From: Elusimicrobiota bacterium
GTDB taxonomy: Bacteria > Elusimicrobiota > Elusimicrobia > FEN-1173
NCBI GenBank assembly: GCA_016207625.1
Contig: JACQPF010000034.1
Location: forward strand, 1 to 6,873
DNA: 6,873 bases
Direction of reading: 5' to 3'
Each line of letters opens with the position of its first letter. The first letter of the stretch is position 1. The notes below the pieces were generated by a model. It ran no database searches, was not told the origin of the DNA, and saw only the letters and a list, made by a program, of their open reading frames with translations. Positions 6,155 to 6,873 of the stretch are shown here, piece by piece. Made by a program: the position numbers and the translations under genes.

Positions 6155-6778
6155 ATGCCCAAAATCGGAATCGGTGTCCTCGTGTCCGGCGGAGGGTCTA
6201 ATTTTCAAGCTCTGGCGGAAGCGGCGCGCAAAGGAGAGATCCCGGGCGGGGAGGTCCGGCTGGTGGTTTCCAACCGGCCCGGCGCGGGCGCCCTGGTACG
6301 GGCGAAAGCCCTCGAAGTGGAAGCCCTGGTCTTCGAGCCCAAGGATTTCGCAAGCCGCGCCGCCTACTACGAGCGCATCGGCGACGAATTCAAGAAGCGG
6401 AGCGTCCGGTTGGTGTGCCTGGCCGGGTTTTTGATGAAGGTGGAGCCCAACTTCATCCGCATGTTCCCCGGGCGCATCCTGAACATCCACCCCGCCCTGC
6501 TGCCCCGCTATGGCGGCAAAGGCATGTATGGCCGCTTCGTACACGAAGCGGTGATCAAATCCGGCGACGCGGAGTCCGGCTGCACGGTGCACGTCGTGGA
6601 CGAGGAGTTCGATCACGGCCCCATATTGCGGCAGGCCCGCGTGCCGGTCTTGCCGGGAGACACCCCCGAGAGCCTGGCCGCCCGGGTGCTGGTGGAAGAA
6701 CATCGAATTTATCCTACAGCCGTGAAGCCGATGATCGAGAAATTGCTGGCGACGACAAACGAGGAGACGGTTCCATGA
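6155..6778 (+). CDS. purN: Phosphoribosylglycinamide formyltransferase (folate-dependent)
   Basis: Transfers formyl from 10-formyl-tetrahydrofolate to GAR, giving FGAR (step 3 of IMP synthesis), in the cytosol. With 207 residues from ATG 6155 it is of family size. The phosphate-binding N-terminal loop is VLVSGGGSNFQAL (8-20); VVSNRPGAGAL (37-47) and LAGFLMKV (89-96) follow. The catalytic triad seen in GAR transformylases is present: Asn110 and His112 in LNIHPALLP (109-117) and Asp153 in EEFDHGPIL (150-158). YGGKGMYG (119-126) and ESGCTVHVVD (140-149) are also typical. Start: two in-frame ATGs, 6146 and 6155; only 6155 has a purine-rich site (TAAGAG, 6139-6144) at usable distance and it gives the usual N-terminus, but 6146 (three residues longer) cannot be excluded. 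The stop overlaps purB. Confidence 0.95.
   Translation: MPKIGIGVLVSGGGSNFQALAEAARKGEIPGGEVRLVVSNRPGAGALVRAKALEVEALVFEPKDFASRAAYYERIGDEFKKRSVRLVCLAGFLMKVEPNFIRMFPGRILNIHPALLPRYGGKGMYGRFVHEAVIKSGDAESGCTVHVVDEEFDHGPILRQARVPVLPGDTPESLAARVLVEEHRIYPTAVKPMIEKLLATTNEETVP
6761..6778 (+). promoter_or_regulatory. purB ribosome binding site and ATGA overlap
   Basis: GAGGAG at 6761-6766 stands 8 bases before ATG 6775, and the purN stop TGA uses 6776-6778. The site confirms the start of the truncated last gene and suggests coupling with purN. Confidence 0.65.
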
Positions 6779-6873
6779 TCCCACGCTACACACGCCCCGA
6801 GATGGCGCATATCTGGACGGACCAGCACCGCTGGGAAACGATCCTGGAAATCGAGCTCCTCGCGGCCGAGGCC
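6775..6873 (+). CDS. purB: Adenylosuccinate lyase, N-terminal fragment (3'-truncated)
   Basis: Only the first 33 codons lie in the window, and the frame runs open to its end. The protein starts MIPRYTRPEM and continues AHIWTDQHRWETILEIEL, which matches the highly conserved beginning of the shorter bacterial PurB type (pattern M-I-x-R-Y-T-R-P-E-M-x-x-I-W, then an acidic W-L-E-x-E helix). The full enzyme, a fumarase-superfamily tetramer, removes fumarate from SAICAR (step 8 of IMP synthesis) and from adenylosuccinate to give AMP. The catalytic His and Ser regions lie beyond the window, so activity cannot be judged. The start has a good ribosome site and overlaps the purN stop, so it is the next gene of the same operon. 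Confidence 0.9.
   Translation, partial: MIPRYTRPEMAHIWTDQHRWETILEIELLAAEA

Noticed and set aside
4666..6162. A 498-codon open frame on the - strand opposite pyrE and purM
   Set aside because: It lies antisense to two clearly conserved genes. Its translation is low-complexity in character, rich in His, Ala, Gly and Arg, with no recognisable domain; this is the usual effect of GC-rich third positions.

Overview
The window is a gene-dense stretch of a bacterial chromosome with high GC content (about 60% or a little more by eye). All eight genes lie on the + strand with almost no non-coding DNA: the longest gap is about 13 bases and several genes overlap. It reads as one polycistronic operon for de novo nucleotide synthesis that is cut at both ends of the window. 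I cannot name the organism. The class 2 (membrane-anchored, quinone-linked) dihydroorotate dehydrogenase implies a respiratory electron chain. The gene order, with a membrane-fused spermidine-synthase-like gene inside the pyr genes, suggests a less-studied lineage or a metagenome-derived genome rather than a common model bacterium; that part is inference.

Layout: bases 1-1272 hold pyrC (dihydroorotase), missing only its extreme N-terminus. Bases 1269-2369 hold pyrD (class 2 dihydroorotate dehydrogenase), starting on a TTG that overlaps the pyrC stop. Bases 2381-3061 hold pyrF (OMP decarboxylase). Bases 3048-4622 encode a 524-residue membrane protein with about seven hydrophobic segments followed by an aminopropyltransferase (spermidine synthase)-like Rossmann domain. 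Bases 4634-5179 hold pyrE (orotate phosphoribosyltransferase). Bases 5176-6141 hold purM (AIR synthetase), 6155-6778 hold purN (GAR formyltransferase), and 6775 to the window end holds the first 33 codons of purB (adenylosuccinate lyase).

Together PyrC, PyrD, PyrE and PyrF carry carbamoyl-aspartate to UMP (the order of action is C, D, E, F). PurN, PurM and PurB are steps 3, 5 and 8 of IMP synthesis, and PurB also acts in AMP synthesis. ATGA or TTGA stop/start overlaps at pyrC/pyrD, pyrE/purM and purN/purB suggest translational coupling and one shared transcript. No promoter, terminator, RNA gene, mobile element, repeat array or CRISPR was seen.

Most of the window is ordinary housekeeping metabolism. 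The item most worth attention is the spermidine-synthase-like membrane protein between pyrF and pyrE, whose acceptor-site motifs differ from true spermidine synthases, so its activity is open.
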